Assembly (NCBI RefSeq): GCF_019263705.2
Contig: NZ_JADQDK010000001.1
Location: 1,488,001-1,552,000, forward strand
Direction: 5' to 3'
Length of the DNA stretch: 64,000 bases
DNA from: Pseudonocardia abyssalis
GTDB lineage: Bacteria > Actinomycetota > Actinomycetes > Mycobacteriales > Pseudonocardiaceae
Below, piece by piece: positions 8,278 to 15,662 of this stretch. The position numbers and the translations under genes are program-made. The notes beneath the pieces were generated by a model that did not search any database, was not told where the DNA came from, and worked only from the letters and a program-made list of their open reading frames with translations. Each line of letters begins with the position of its first letter. Position 1 is the first letter of the stretch.

Positions 8278-9672
8278 CTAGTAGGTGAAGGCCGGGACGC
8301 GGGCGCCCGGTTCGACGGTCGGGGTGACGTGCGCGGGCCCGGCCTGCACGTAGCGCCAGAGCAACCGCACCTCGACGACGGCCAGCGCGCCGTAGAGCAG
8401 CGTGAACGTCGTCAGCGAGAACGCGACCTCGCCGAGCGAGACGCCGGGTGACACGCTCGCCGCCGTCAGCAGCTCGCCCGTCACCGTCCAGGGCTGGCGG
8501 CCGATCTCGGTGAGCACCCAGCCCGCGATGTTGGCGGCGAGCGCGGCGGGCAGCGCGAGCATCGCGACGCCGTACGTCCAGCCCCGCTCGGGCAGCCGGC
8601 CGCGACGCGTGATCCACAGCCCCAGGACCCCGACGCCGATCGCGGCCCCGCCCAGGCCCATCATCAGCCGGAACGCCCAGTAGAGGACGGGCACGTTCGG
8701 CACGTAGTCACCGGGCCCGAACTGCGCCTCGAACCGCTCCTGCAGCTCGACGATGCCCTCGACCTCGCCGGTGAACTCGCCCGTCGCCAGGAACGACAGC
8801 ACGTACGGGACCTGCACGTTCACCACGTTGCGTGAGCCCTCGACGTCACCGACGGCGAACAGCGAGAACCCGGTCGGGGCCTCGGTGCGCCACAGCGCCT
8901 CGGCCGCGGCGAGCTTCATCGGCTCGTCCTGCGCCATGAGCTTGGCCTGGTGGTCGCCCGAGGCCGCCACGACGATCCCGGCGACGACGGTGGTGAGCAG
9001 CCCGGCGCGCAGGGCCTTCCGGAACATCTCGTGGTCGGCGTCGCGGTGCCTCCAGAGCCGGTACGCGCTCACGGCGACCACGAACAGGCCCGCGACGACG
9101 AACGACGCCCCCAGCACGTGCGTGTAGGTCGACCACGCCTGCGGGTTGGTCAGCACCGCACCGATGTCGGTGAGCTGCGCGCGGCCCGTCGCCTCGTTCA
9201 CCTCGAAGCCGACCGGGTGCCGCATCCAGGCGTTCGCGGCGAGGATGAAGTACGCCGAGAGGTTCGACCCGATCGCCGCGGCCCAGATCGTCGCCAGGTG
9301 GACGCGCTTCGGCAGCTTGTCCCAGCCGAAGATCCACAGTCCGATGAACGTCGACTCCAGGAAGAACGCGAGCAGTGCCTCCAGGGCGAGCGGGGCGCCG
9401 AAGACGTCGCCGACGAACGTCGAGTAGGTGCTCCAGTTCATCCCGAACTGGAACTCCTGGACGATCCCGGTGACCACGCCCATCGCGAAGTTGATCAGGA
9501 ACAGCTTTCCGAAGAACCGCGTCGCGCGCAGGTACTCGGTCTTCCCGGTGCGGTGCCACGCGGTCTGCAGGGCGGCGACGACGACCGAGAGCCCGATCGT
9601 CAGCGGCACGAACAGGAAGTGGTAGATCGTCGTGATCCCGAACTGCCACCGGGCCAGGTCCAGGGCGTCCAC
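8278..9672 (-). CDS. cydA: Cytochrome bd quinol oxidase subunit I
   Basis: A 464-residue subunit I of cytochrome bd. It carries the haem-ligand histidine in ITTIYHF (His18, equivalent to His19 of Escherichia coli), the GRQPWTVTGEL motif near the C-terminal helices, and the F-G-x-N-W segment (about 69-73). The length suggests the short-loop form of the quinol-binding Q-loop, as usual in Actinobacteria. GTG 9672 is chosen as start because GGAGG lies 6 nt upstream and the family begins with exactly this D-x-L-x-x-A-R-W-Q-F segment; longer upstream extensions have no coding character. It heads cydABDC. A pair of TTCTAC/GTAGAA dyads lies directly upstream. Confidence 0.95.
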   Translation of the reverse strand: MDALDLARWQFGITTIYHFLFVPLTIGLSVVVAALQTAWHRTGKTEYLRATRFFGKLFLINFAMGVVTGIVQEFQFGMNWSTYSTFVGDVFGAPLALEALLAFFLESTFIGLWIFGWDKLPKRVHLATIWAAAIGSNLSAYFILAANAWMRHPVGFEVNEATGRAQLTDIGAVLTNPQAWSTYTHVLGASFVVAGLFVVAVSAYRLWRHRDADHEMFRKALRAGLLTTVVAGIVVAASGDHQAKLMAQDEPMKLAAAEALWRTEAPTGFSLFAVGDVEGSRNVVNVQVPYVLSFLATGEFTGEVEGIVELQERFEAQFGPGDYVPNVPVLYWAFRLMMGLGGAAIGVGVLGLWITRRGRLPERGWTYGVAMLALPAALAANIAGWVLTEIGRQPWTVTGELLTAASVSPGVSLGEVAFSLTTFTLLYGALAVVEVRLLWRYVQAGPAHVTPTVEPGARVPAFTY

Positions 9673-9692
9673 GGGCTGCCTCCAGGCTCGAA

Positions 9693-9729
9693 CTTCTACG
9701 TCCTGTAGTAGTTCTACACCCTGTAGAAG
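9693..9729. promoter_or_regulatory. Double dyad operator between cydA and the LLM oxidoreductase gene
   Basis: Two related 17-bp dyads lie 18 bp apart: TTCTACGTCCTGTAGTA at 9694-9710 and the perfect TTCTACACCCTGTAGAA at 9712-9728 (7-bp arms, 3-bp spacer). The whole block is also flanked by CTTCTAC and GTAGAAG. The region is only 85 bp between the divergent starts at 9672 and 9758, so a protein bound here could control both genes. The TACA-TGTA core resembles sites of BlaI/CopY-type winged-helix repressors, but that link is inference. Confidence 0.6.
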
Positions 9730-9757
9730 TCGAGGCTCGCCGTTAGTGTCCCGGGAC

Positions 9758-10807
9758 ATGCGCATCGGGGCGTTCCTGTTGGCCGCCGGGTTCCCGGGAC
9801 GCACGCACGCCGACGTGCTCGACTCCTGCGTCGCCACCGCCGTCGCCGCGGAGGAGGCCGGGTTCGACGACGTGTGGGTCGCCGAGCACCACTTCATGAG
9901 CTACGGCCTGGTGCCGTCGGCGATCACGATGGCGGGTTACCTGCTCGGCGCGACCAGCCGGATCGCGGTGGGCACGGCCGTCAGCGTCCTGTCCACGACC
10001 CATCCGGTGGCGCTCGCGGAGCAGGCGCTGCTGCTCGACCAGGTCTCCCGCGGCCGGTTCCGGCTCGGGGTCGGGCGCGGCGGGCCGTGGGTCGACCTGG
10101 AGGTGTTCGGGACCGGGACCGACCGGGTCGGCGACGGCTTCGCCGAGTCCCTCGACCTCCTGCTGCGCGCCCTGCGCGGCGGCCCGGTCGCGGCGGCGGG
10201 GGAGCGGTTCGCGTTCCGGGAGGTCGACGTGGTCCCTGCACCGCACACCGCCCCGCACCCGCCGGTCGTGCTCGCGGTGACCTCGCCGCAGGGCCGCGCA
10301 CTCGCCGCGGCCCACGGCCTGCCGATGCTGCTGGGGATGCACGCCGACGACGTGGAGAAGGCGGCGTTCGTCCGCGGGTACCCGGCCGCCGTCCCCGACG
10401 GCCGCGTACCCGGTGCGGCCGGGACCGGGTGCGGTATCGGCGCACGCGGGCACGTGTCGGTCGCCGTCGCGCACGTCGAGGACACGACGGCGGGGGCGCA
10501 GGCCGTCCTGCGGGAGGCACTGCCGCGCTGGCTCGGCCCCGGCCTGGCCGGCCACCGCCGCGTCGACGACGCGCCGCACCGCCCCCGCGACCCCGTCGCC
10601 TACACCGACCTGCTCTGCCGCCTGCACGCCGTCGGCACCCCCGACGACGCCGTCGCCCGCCTCGCGGGCAGCGCCGCCCGCACCGGGATCGACCACGTCC
10701 TGCTGATGGTGGAGGGCAGCGGCGACCGCGGGCGGGTGCTGGAGAACGTCCGCCGGCTCGGGGCGGAGGTGCTGCCCCGGCTGCGGCGCGTCAGACCGGC
10801 AGGGTGA
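9758..10807 (+). CDS. LLM-class flavin-dependent oxidoreductase
   Basis: A 349-residue protein of the bacterial luciferase-like monooxygenase fold (TIM barrel binding FMN or F420). Typical marks are DDVWVAEHHF near residue 37, the strand IAVGTAVSVLS (about 67-77), LLDQVSRGRFRLGVGRGGPWVD (in two parts, about 90-112) and the later VLAVTSPQG. The EHHF motif is more typical of FMN-type alkanal-monooxygenase-like members than of F420 enzymes, but the cofactor is uncertain. ATG 9758 is chosen because it begins the conserved first strand; upstream in-frame sequence overlaps the operator region. It is divergent from cydA, and its last 17 bp overlap the convergent anti-sigma gene. Confidence 0.85.
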   Translation: MRIGAFLLAAGFPGRTHADVLDSCVATAVAAEEAGFDDVWVAEHHFMSYGLVPSAITMAGYLLGATSRIAVGTAVSVLSTTHPVALAEQALLLDQVSRGRFRLGVGRGGPWVDLEVFGTGTDRVGDGFAESLDLLLRALRGGPVAAAGERFAFREVDVVPAPHTAPHPPVVLAVTSPQGRALAAAHGLPMLLGMHADDVEKAAFVRGYPAAVPDGRVPGAAGTGCGIGARGHVSVAVAHVEDTTAGAQAVLREALPRWLGPGLAGHRRVDDAPHRPRDPVAYTDLLCRLHAVGTPDDAVARLAGSAARTGIDHVLLMVEGSGDRGRVLENVRRLGAEVLPRLRRVRPAG

Positions 10808-11450
10808 TCAGGTCCGTCCCGCCCTCGTCGCGGATCGCGACGGCGAGCACGTCGTCGGGATCGATGATCGTCGACCCCTGCACCGTCCCGCCCTCGACCT
10901 CCCACGCGGGGGAGACCAGCCAGCTCCCCGCGACGTTCTCGGTGCCGTCGCGGCCGACCACGATGATCGTGCAGCGCTTCCCGGCCGCGATCCCGCGCAC
11001 CGTCGTCGCCACCCGCACCCAGCCCGCGGCCGGCGTGACCGTGGCGGACATGACGATCGGGCCCGCGGTGCCCTCGACGGTGCGGGAGTCGGCGGAGACG
11101 GTCGTCGAGGGGGCGAGCGTCCGACCCGCCACGGCACCCCCGCCGACCAGCGCCACCGCGACGGCGACGGCGACGGCCACCAGCGCCAGCCGGGTGCGGC
11201 GCCGGGACCCGCCGCCCTCGGTGCGGACCGCGCGGACGGTGCGGCGCAGCAGCAGTTCGGAGTCGGGCGGGCCGTCGAGGAACATCTCCGGCGGCACCTC
11301 GCGCAGCGCGAGTGCGGTGTCGCGCAACGACTCCCACTCGTTGCGGCAGTCTGCGCACGTCGCGAGGTGGGCCTCCAGGGCGCGGGCCTCGTCGGCGTCG
11401 AGCAGGCCGAGGGCGTGGGCGCCGAGGTCGCCGCGGTCGTGGAGGGTCAT
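10791..11450 (-). CDS. Zinc-type anti-sigma factor (RslA-like)
   Basis: A 219-residue membrane protein. The cytoplasmic N-terminus has the zinc anti-sigma motif H-x3-C-x2-C (HLATCADC, about residues 29-36), followed by one transmembrane helix (about 86-108) and an extracytoplasmic domain with the RskA-type beta-rich pattern. It overlaps the sigma-factor gene by four bases (ATGA), the usual arrangement for an anti-sigma factor and its target. The promoter upstream of the pair matches the SigL consensus of mycobacteria, whose anti-sigma factor is RslA, a zinc protein that releases SigL on oxidation. An RslA-like role is therefore inferred. The 3' end overlaps the convergent oxidoreductase gene. 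Confidence 0.85.
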   Translation of the reverse strand: MTLHDRGDLGAHALGLLDADEARALEAHLATCADCRNEWESLRDTALALREVPPEMFLDGPPDSELLLRRTVRAVRTEGGGSRRRTRLALVAVAVAVAVALVGGGAVAGRTLAPSTTVSADSRTVEGTAGPIVMSATVTPAAGWVRVATTVRGIAAGKRCTIIVVGRDGTENVAGSWLVSPAWEVEGGTVQGSTIIDPDDVLAVAIRDEGGTDLITLPV

Positions 11451-11971
11451 CGGGTCGCCTCCATGGCCGAGCGCAGGGAGCGCAGTGCGTAGAACGACCG
11501 CGACTTGACCGTGCCCTTGGCGACGCCGAGCGCGGTCGCGGCCTCGTCGAGGTTGCGGCCGTGCAGGTACACCTGCTCGAGGACGGCGCGGTGCTCGTCG
11601 GACAGGGACCCGAGCGCCGCGTGCACGGTGACCGACGCGCTCACCGCGTCGGCGTGGTCGCGCGAGACCGGCGGCCGCTCGGGTTCCTCGGCCACCTCGC
11701 GCGGGCGGGCGTCGCGGGCCCGGACCCGGTCGATCACGATGTTGCGCACCACCGTGAGCAGCCAGCCCCGCACCGACCCGCGGCCGTTGGTGAGCACGTC
11801 GGGATGGCGCCAGGCCCGGATGAGGGCCTCCTGCACCACGTCCTCGGCCGCCGCGCGGTCGTCGAGCAGTCGTGTCGCGTACACCAGCATCGCCCGTCCG
11901 TGTTCGGAGTAGACGGCGTGGACCAACGCCTCGTCCGCCCTGTCTCGACGGTCACCACCGGTGCGGTCCAC
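11447..11971 (-). CDS. sigL: ECF sigma factor, SigL-like
   Basis: A 174-residue sigma-70 family protein with region 2 (about 18-88; LLDDRAAAEDVVQEALIRAW and GWLLTVVRN) and region 4 (about 110-165; LSDEHRAVLEQVYLHG then GVAKGTVKSR). There is no region 3 and no extra domain, so it is a short ECF sigma factor. Start GTG 11971 lies about 32 nt downstream of the predicted transcription start. It is coupled to the anti-sigma gene. The symbol is proposed because the divergent promoter at 12010-12067 fits the published SigL consensus of Mycobacterium tuberculosis on both strands. Orthology by sequence has not been tested. Confidence 0.85.
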   Translation of the reverse strand: MDRTGGDRRDRADEALVHAVYSEHGRAMLVYATRLLDDRAAAEDVVQEALIRAWRHPDVLTNGRGSVRGWLLTVVRNIVIDRVRARDARPREVAEEPERPPVSRDHADAVSASVTVHAALGSLSDEHRAVLEQVYLHGRNLDEAATALGVAKGTVKSRSFYALRSLRSAMEATR

Positions 11972-12009
11972 GGGCGGGGACCCTACTCAACGTCCGACCG
12001 CCTCATCCC

Positions 12010-12067
12010 CACACGGAGCGCGACCGGGGACGGTTCAGCTGAACCGCCGCCGTCACTCGTCCGTGTA
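12010..12067. promoter_or_regulatory. Symmetric bidirectional SigL-type promoter
   Basis: On the plus strand TGAACC (12040-12045), 16 nt, then CGTGTA (12062-12067). On the minus strand TGAACC (12037-12032), 16 nt, then CGTGTG (12015-12010). Both fit the SigL consensus TGAACC-N16-18-CGTgtr. The two -35 boxes are halves of one perfect 16-bp palindrome, CGGTTCAGCTGAACCG (12031-12046). The plus transcript should start almost exactly at ATG 12074, so it is probably leaderless. The minus transcript gives the sigma gene a leader of about 32 nt. Confidence 0.85.
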
Positions 12068-12073
12068 GCGGTC

Positions 12074-12649
12074 ATGACCCGCACCGCTCCCCTCCTCACG
12101 CTGCTGGCCGTCGCGGCCCTCGGCGGTGGCCTGTTCGCCACGAACCACCTGAGTACCCCGGCCGATCCGCCGGTGGTCGAGGCGGTGCCCGTCGCCGACA
12201 GCGCGCCCGCCCCGCAGACCGGCACGGTCCCCGCCCCCGGGGTGGCGGGCTCCGTCCCGGCGCCCGCCGCCGCACCCGCGCCCGCCGCCGAACCGGGACC
12301 CGCGGGGGCCCCGCCGGCCGCCGAGGTCGCCTACGCCGGCCGGACCGAGGGCCGTCGGATGACGGTCGCGATCGTCGTCACCGGGGACGAGGCCGTCGCC
12401 TACGTCTGCGACGCGCGCGACGAGGTGTGGCTGCGCGGCACCGCCGCCGACGGCGAGCTGAGCCTGGACGACGCCGACGGCACCGCAACCCTCACCGGCA
12501 CCGCCGACGCCGACGGGGCCACCGGGACGTTCGCCCTCGACGGCGACGAGTGGACCTTCTCCTCCGACGCGACCGACGTCGACGACGCGGTCGCGGGCGG
12601 CCGCGAGGACGTCGCCGACGTGGCCGACCGCGCCGGGATGTCGTACTGA
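12074..12649 (+). CDS. Secreted protein of the SigL-type regulon, function unknown
   Basis: A 191-residue protein with an N-terminal signal or anchor helix (about 4-22), a Pro/Ala/Val-rich flexible segment (about 30-85) and a compact C-terminal domain (about 88-165) rich in Asp, Thr and Gly with alternating beta-like strands. There is no lipobox cysteine. I do not recognise the C-terminal domain; similar signal-plus-linker proteins are common in actinobacteria. ATG 12074 lies 6 nt after the -10 of the SigL-type promoter, so translation probably starts on a leaderless mRNA. Its stop overlaps the start of the next gene (TGATG). It is the first gene of a three-gene unit with a DUF6529-like protein and a Rieske lipoprotein. 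Confidence 0.75.
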   Translation: MTRTAPLLTLLAVAALGGGLFATNHLSTPADPPVVEAVPVADSAPAPQTGTVPAPGVAGSVPAPAAAPAPAAEPGPAGAPPAAEVAYAGRTEGRRMTVAIVVTGDEAVAYVCDARDEVWLRGTAADGELSLDDADGTATLTGTADADGATGTFALDGDEWTFSSDATDVDDAVAGGREDVADVADRAGMSY

Positions 12650-13245
12650 TGGCGACCCCGACGCACGCCCCCGCCGAGCCCGAGAGCGTCTGGGAGGCCG
12701 AGGGCCCGGCGCACTCCGCGGTTCCCGCCGTCCGCACCGGCCCCCTGCTCGGGGCGGTCGCGATCGGCACGCTCGTCTCGGTGGGCCTCGGTGTCTACGG
12801 CCGTGTCCACGAGCCCACGTTCTTCGCTATCAGCGTCGCCGGGTTCTCCAGCGGCCCCGCGGTGAAGAGCTGGCTGGGGACCCTCGCGTTCGTCCTCGTG
12901 CTGGTGCAGCTGATGTCGGCGCGGCGGATGTACCGCGGCGGCGGGCGGGTCGCCGCCGGGCTGCACCGCTGGTCGGGCCGGGCGGCGGTGCTGCTCACCG
13001 TCCCCGTCGCGGTGCACTGCCTCTACGCACTCGGCTACCAGGACACGACCGTCCGCGTGCTCGTGCACTCGCTCGCCGGGTGCGCGGTATACGGCGCGTT
13101 CGTCGCGAAGATGCTGGTGCTCGCCCGTCCGGGCGGCCCGCGGTGGGCCGTCCCGGTGCTGGGCGCGCTGCTGTTCGTCGCGCTGACCGCGCTGTGGCTC
13201 ACCTCGTCACTGTGGTTCTTCACCACTTCCGGCCTCACGTTCTGA
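12649..13245 (+). CDS. DUF6529-like four- to five-helix membrane protein
   Basis: A 198-residue integral membrane protein with about five helices. A conserved-looking set of histidines sits at helix ends: LHRWSG, VHCLYALGY and VHSLAG. That spacing recalls cytochrome b561 and ferric-reductase-like haem proteins, so haem binding is possible but not shown. The first 25 residues are acidic and probably cytoplasmic. ATG 12649 overlaps the upstream stop. The next gene, a Rieske lipoprotein, starts 10 bp after the stop. The three genes share one SigL-type promoter, which suggests a membrane-to-outside electron path. The DUF6529 label comes from overall resemblance. Confidence 0.7.
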   Translation: MATPTHAPAEPESVWEAEGPAHSAVPAVRTGPLLGAVAIGTLVSVGLGVYGRVHEPTFFAISVAGFSSGPAVKSWLGTLAFVLVLVQLMSARRMYRGGGRVAAGLHRWSGRAAVLLTVPVAVHCLYALGYQDTTVRVLVHSLAGCAVYGAFVAKMLVLARPGGPRWAVPVLGALLFVALTALWLTSSLWFFTTSGLTF

Positions 13246-13255
13246 GGGGACACCG

Positions 13256-13744
13256 ATGACGACCACGCCCTCCACCACCCGACGTTCCCTCCTCGCCGCC
13301 GCGTGCGGCACCTGCGCCGTCGCGCTGACCGGGTGCGCCGCCTACGGCGCGGGCCGGCCCGCGGCGCCGGCCGATGCCGACCCCGCCGCGCCCGACCCCG
13401 CCGCGCCCGATCCCGCCGCGCCCGACCCCGCCGCGCCTGCCGCCTCGATCCCGGTCGCCGACGCCCTCGCCGCGGCGGCGACCATCCCCGTCGGCGGCGG
13501 GCGGGTGTTCGCCGACCTCGACCTGGTGGTCACCCAGCCGACGGCGGGGGAGTTCCGGGCGTTCTCCGCGACCTGCACGCACCAGGGCTGCGCGGTGACG
13601 GAGGTGACCGACGGCCAGATCGTGTGCCCGTGCCACGGCAGCACGTTCTCCGCCGTCGACGGCAGCCCCACCGCGGGCCCGGCCGCACAGCCACTGCCGC
13701 GTCGGACCGTCGCCGTGCGCGACGGGTCGGTGGTGCCGGCCTGA
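13256..13744 (+). CDS. Rieske (2Fe-2S) lipoprotein
   Basis: A 162-residue exported Rieske protein. The N-terminus has a twin-arginine (TRRSLL) and a lipobox LTGC with Cys27, so it is probably exported folded by Tat and anchored by lipid. A Pro/Ala/Asp repeat linker (about 38-62, PDPAA four times) follows. The Rieske domain has C-T-H-Q-G-C (107-112) and C-P-C-H-G (124-128), giving the 2Cys/2His cluster ligands plus the two disulfide cysteines typical of this class. It lacks the transmembrane anchor of cytochrome bc1 Rieske proteins, so it is not QcrA. Its partner is unknown; the preceding histidine-rich membrane protein is a candidate. Confidence 0.9.
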   Translation: MTTTPSTTRRSLLAAACGTCAVALTGCAAYGAGRPAAPADADPAAPDPAAPDPAAPDPAAPAASIPVADALAAAATIPVGGGRVFADLDLVVTQPTAGEFRAFSATCTHQGCAVTEVTDGQIVCPCHGSTFSAVDGSPTAGPAAQPLPRRTVAVRDGSVVPA

Positions 13745-13832
13745 CTCGCGGCCGCTACGACGACGGGGGACGTGAGCGGAACCACCCACGGCGGATCCGG
13801 CCACGGCCGCGCGTACTCACTAACATCCGGGG

Positions 13833-15662
13833 ATGCCCGAGACAGAGCCGTCCGAGGTCGCCACGCTGTCGCTGGCCGCGGAGTTCCCCGCCGCCACCGA
13901 GGCGCAGTGGTCCGCCCTGGTCGACGGGGTGCTGCGCAAGGCCCGCCGGATCGGCGACGACGCCCCCGCGGGCGCCGGCGTCGAGAAGCTGGTGCGCACG
14001 AGCCCCGACGGGATCGCGGTCCGCCCGCTCTACACCGCGGCCCCCGACGCCCCGGTCGGCGTGCCCGGGGCGGCCCCGTTCGTCCGCGGCGGCACCGCCG
14101 ACGGCCCCGTCCCCGACGGCTGGGACGTCCGCCAGCGCCACACCGACGTCGACGCCGACACCGCCCGCGCGGCCGTGCTCGCCGACCTGGAGAACGGCGT
14201 CACCTCGGTCTGGCTCACCGGCACCGCGCCCGCCGACCTCCCGCACGTCCTCGGCGACGTGCTGCTCGACCTCGCCCCCGTCGTCCTCGACGGCCCCGAC
14301 CAACCGGCCCTCGCCGAGGCGTTCCTGGCGCTGGCCGCCGAGCGCGGCACGGGGGAGGCGCTGCGCGGCACGCTGGGCCTCGACCCGATCGGTCTGCGCG
14401 CCCGCACCGGAGACGGCCCGCCCGTCGACTCGGTCGTCGCACTCGCCACGCGGGTCAGCGCGGACCATCCGCTGGTCCGCGCCGTCGTCGTCGACGCCCT
14501 GCCGGTGCACTCCGCGGGCGGCTCCGACGCCCAGGAGCTCGGGTTCGCCCTGTCCGCGGGGCTGGAGTACCTGCGGGTGCTGGAGGGCCTCGGCATCGCG
14601 ACGGCGTCGCGGCTGCTGGAGTTCCGCCTCGCCGCCACCGCCGAGCAGTTCCCGACGATCGCGAAGCTGCGGGCGGCGCGGCGGTTGTGGTCCCGGGTCA
14701 CGGAGGCGTGCGGGTCACCCGAGCCGATGGCGCAGCACGCCGTCGCCTCGCCCACGATGTACACCCGCCGCGACCCCTACGTGAACCTGCTGCGCGGCAC
14801 CCTCGCCGGGTTCTCCGCGGGCGTCGGGGGAGCCGACGCCGTCACCGTCGCCCCGTTCGACGCGGCACTCGGCGCCTCCGAGCCGTTCTCCCGCCGCATC
14901 GCCCGCAACACCCAGGCGCTGCTGGTCGAGGAGTCGCACGTCGCCCGGGTGATCGACCCGGCGGGCGGATCGTTCTACGTCGAGTCCCTCACCGACGAGC
15001 TCGCGCAGGCCGCCTGGGCGTTCTTCCAGGAGATCGAGGCCGCGGGCGGGGCCGTCGCGGTGCTCGACTCGGGATGGCTCGCCGAGCGGACCGGGGAGGT
15101 GCGGGCCCGCCGCGAGCGCGACGCCGCCACACGGAAGCGCCCGCTCACCGGCGTCAGCGAGTTCCCCGACCTCGACGAGAAGCCCGTCGAACGCGGCCCG
15201 CTGCCCGAGGCGCCGACCGGGGGCCTCCCGGTCTACCGCCCCGCCGGCGTGTACGAGGAGTTCCGCGACCGCTCCGACGCCCGGCTGGCCGAGTCCGGGG
15301 CCCGCCCCCGCGCGTTCCTCGCCACGCTCGGCCCGCTCGCGGCCTACACCGCCCGCGCCGGGTTCGCTCGCAACCTGCTGCAGGCCGGCGGGATCGAGCC
15401 CGTCGAGGCGGGCCCGACCGAGACGGCGTCCGACGTCACCACGGCGTTCGCCGATGCCGACACGACCGTCGCCGTCCTGTGCTCCACCGACGACCTCTAC
15501 GCCGAGCGCGCGGCCGAGACCGTCGCCGCGCTGCGCGACGCGGGGGCCACGCACGTCCTGCTCGCCGGGAGGTCCGACCTCGACGGGCTGGACGGCACCC
15601 TGTACGCGGGCTGCGACGCCGTCACCGTGATCGACGCGATCTACCAGGAGGCCGGCCGATGA
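13833..15662 (+). CDS. mutA: Methylmalonyl-CoA mutase small (beta) subunit
   Basis: A 609-residue subunit of adenosylcobalamin-dependent methylmalonyl-CoA mutase. It has the TIM-barrel half of the mutase family (about 30-430) and a C-terminal cobalamin-domain-like half (about 480-609) lacking the D-x-H-x2-G histidine, as expected for the structural subunit. The A-R-N-T-Q and DPAGGS-YVE motifs (about 355-385) match the family. Together with MutB it interconverts (R)-methylmalonyl-CoA and succinyl-CoA, the last step of propionyl-CoA breakdown or, in reverse, a source of propionyl units. ATG 13833 begins a typical N-terminus. The stop overlaps mutB by four bases (ATGA). Confidence 0.93.
   Translation: MPETEPSEVATLSLAAEFPAATEAQWSALVDGVLRKARRIGDDAPAGAGVEKLVRTSPDGIAVRPLYTAAPDAPVGVPGAAPFVRGGTADGPVPDGWDVRQRHTDVDADTARAAVLADLENGVTSVWLTGTAPADLPHVLGDVLLDLAPVVLDGPDQPALAEAFLALAAERGTGEALRGTLGLDPIGLRARTGDGPPVDSVVALATRVSADHPLVRAVVVDALPVHSAGGSDAQELGFALSAGLEYLRVLEGLGIATASRLLEFRLAATAEQFPTIAKLRAARRLWSRVTEACGSPEPMAQHAVASPTMYTRRDPYVNLLRGTLAGFSAGVGGADAVTVAPFDAALGASEPFSRRIARNTQALLVEESHVARVIDPAGGSFYVESLTDELAQAAWAFFQEIEAAGGAVAVLDSGWLAERTGEVRARRERDAATRKRPLTGVSEFPDLDEKPVERGPLPEAPTGGLPVYRPAGVYEEFRDRSDARLAESGARPRAFLATLGPLAAYTARAGFARNLLQAGGIEPVEAGPTETASDVTTAFADADTTVAVLCSTDDLYAERAAETVAALRDAGATHVLLAGRSDLDGLDGTLYAGCDAVTVIDAIYQEAGR

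Noticed and set aside
11983..12006. Seven-codon ORF upstream of the sigma gene as a leader peptide
   Set aside because: Its ATG (12006-12004) precedes or coincides with the predicted transcription start near 12003, so it is unlikely to be translated.
13381..13440. Repeat in the Rieske gene as a regulatory array
   Set aside because: It encodes the PDPAA linker, in frame, between the lipid anchor and the domain.
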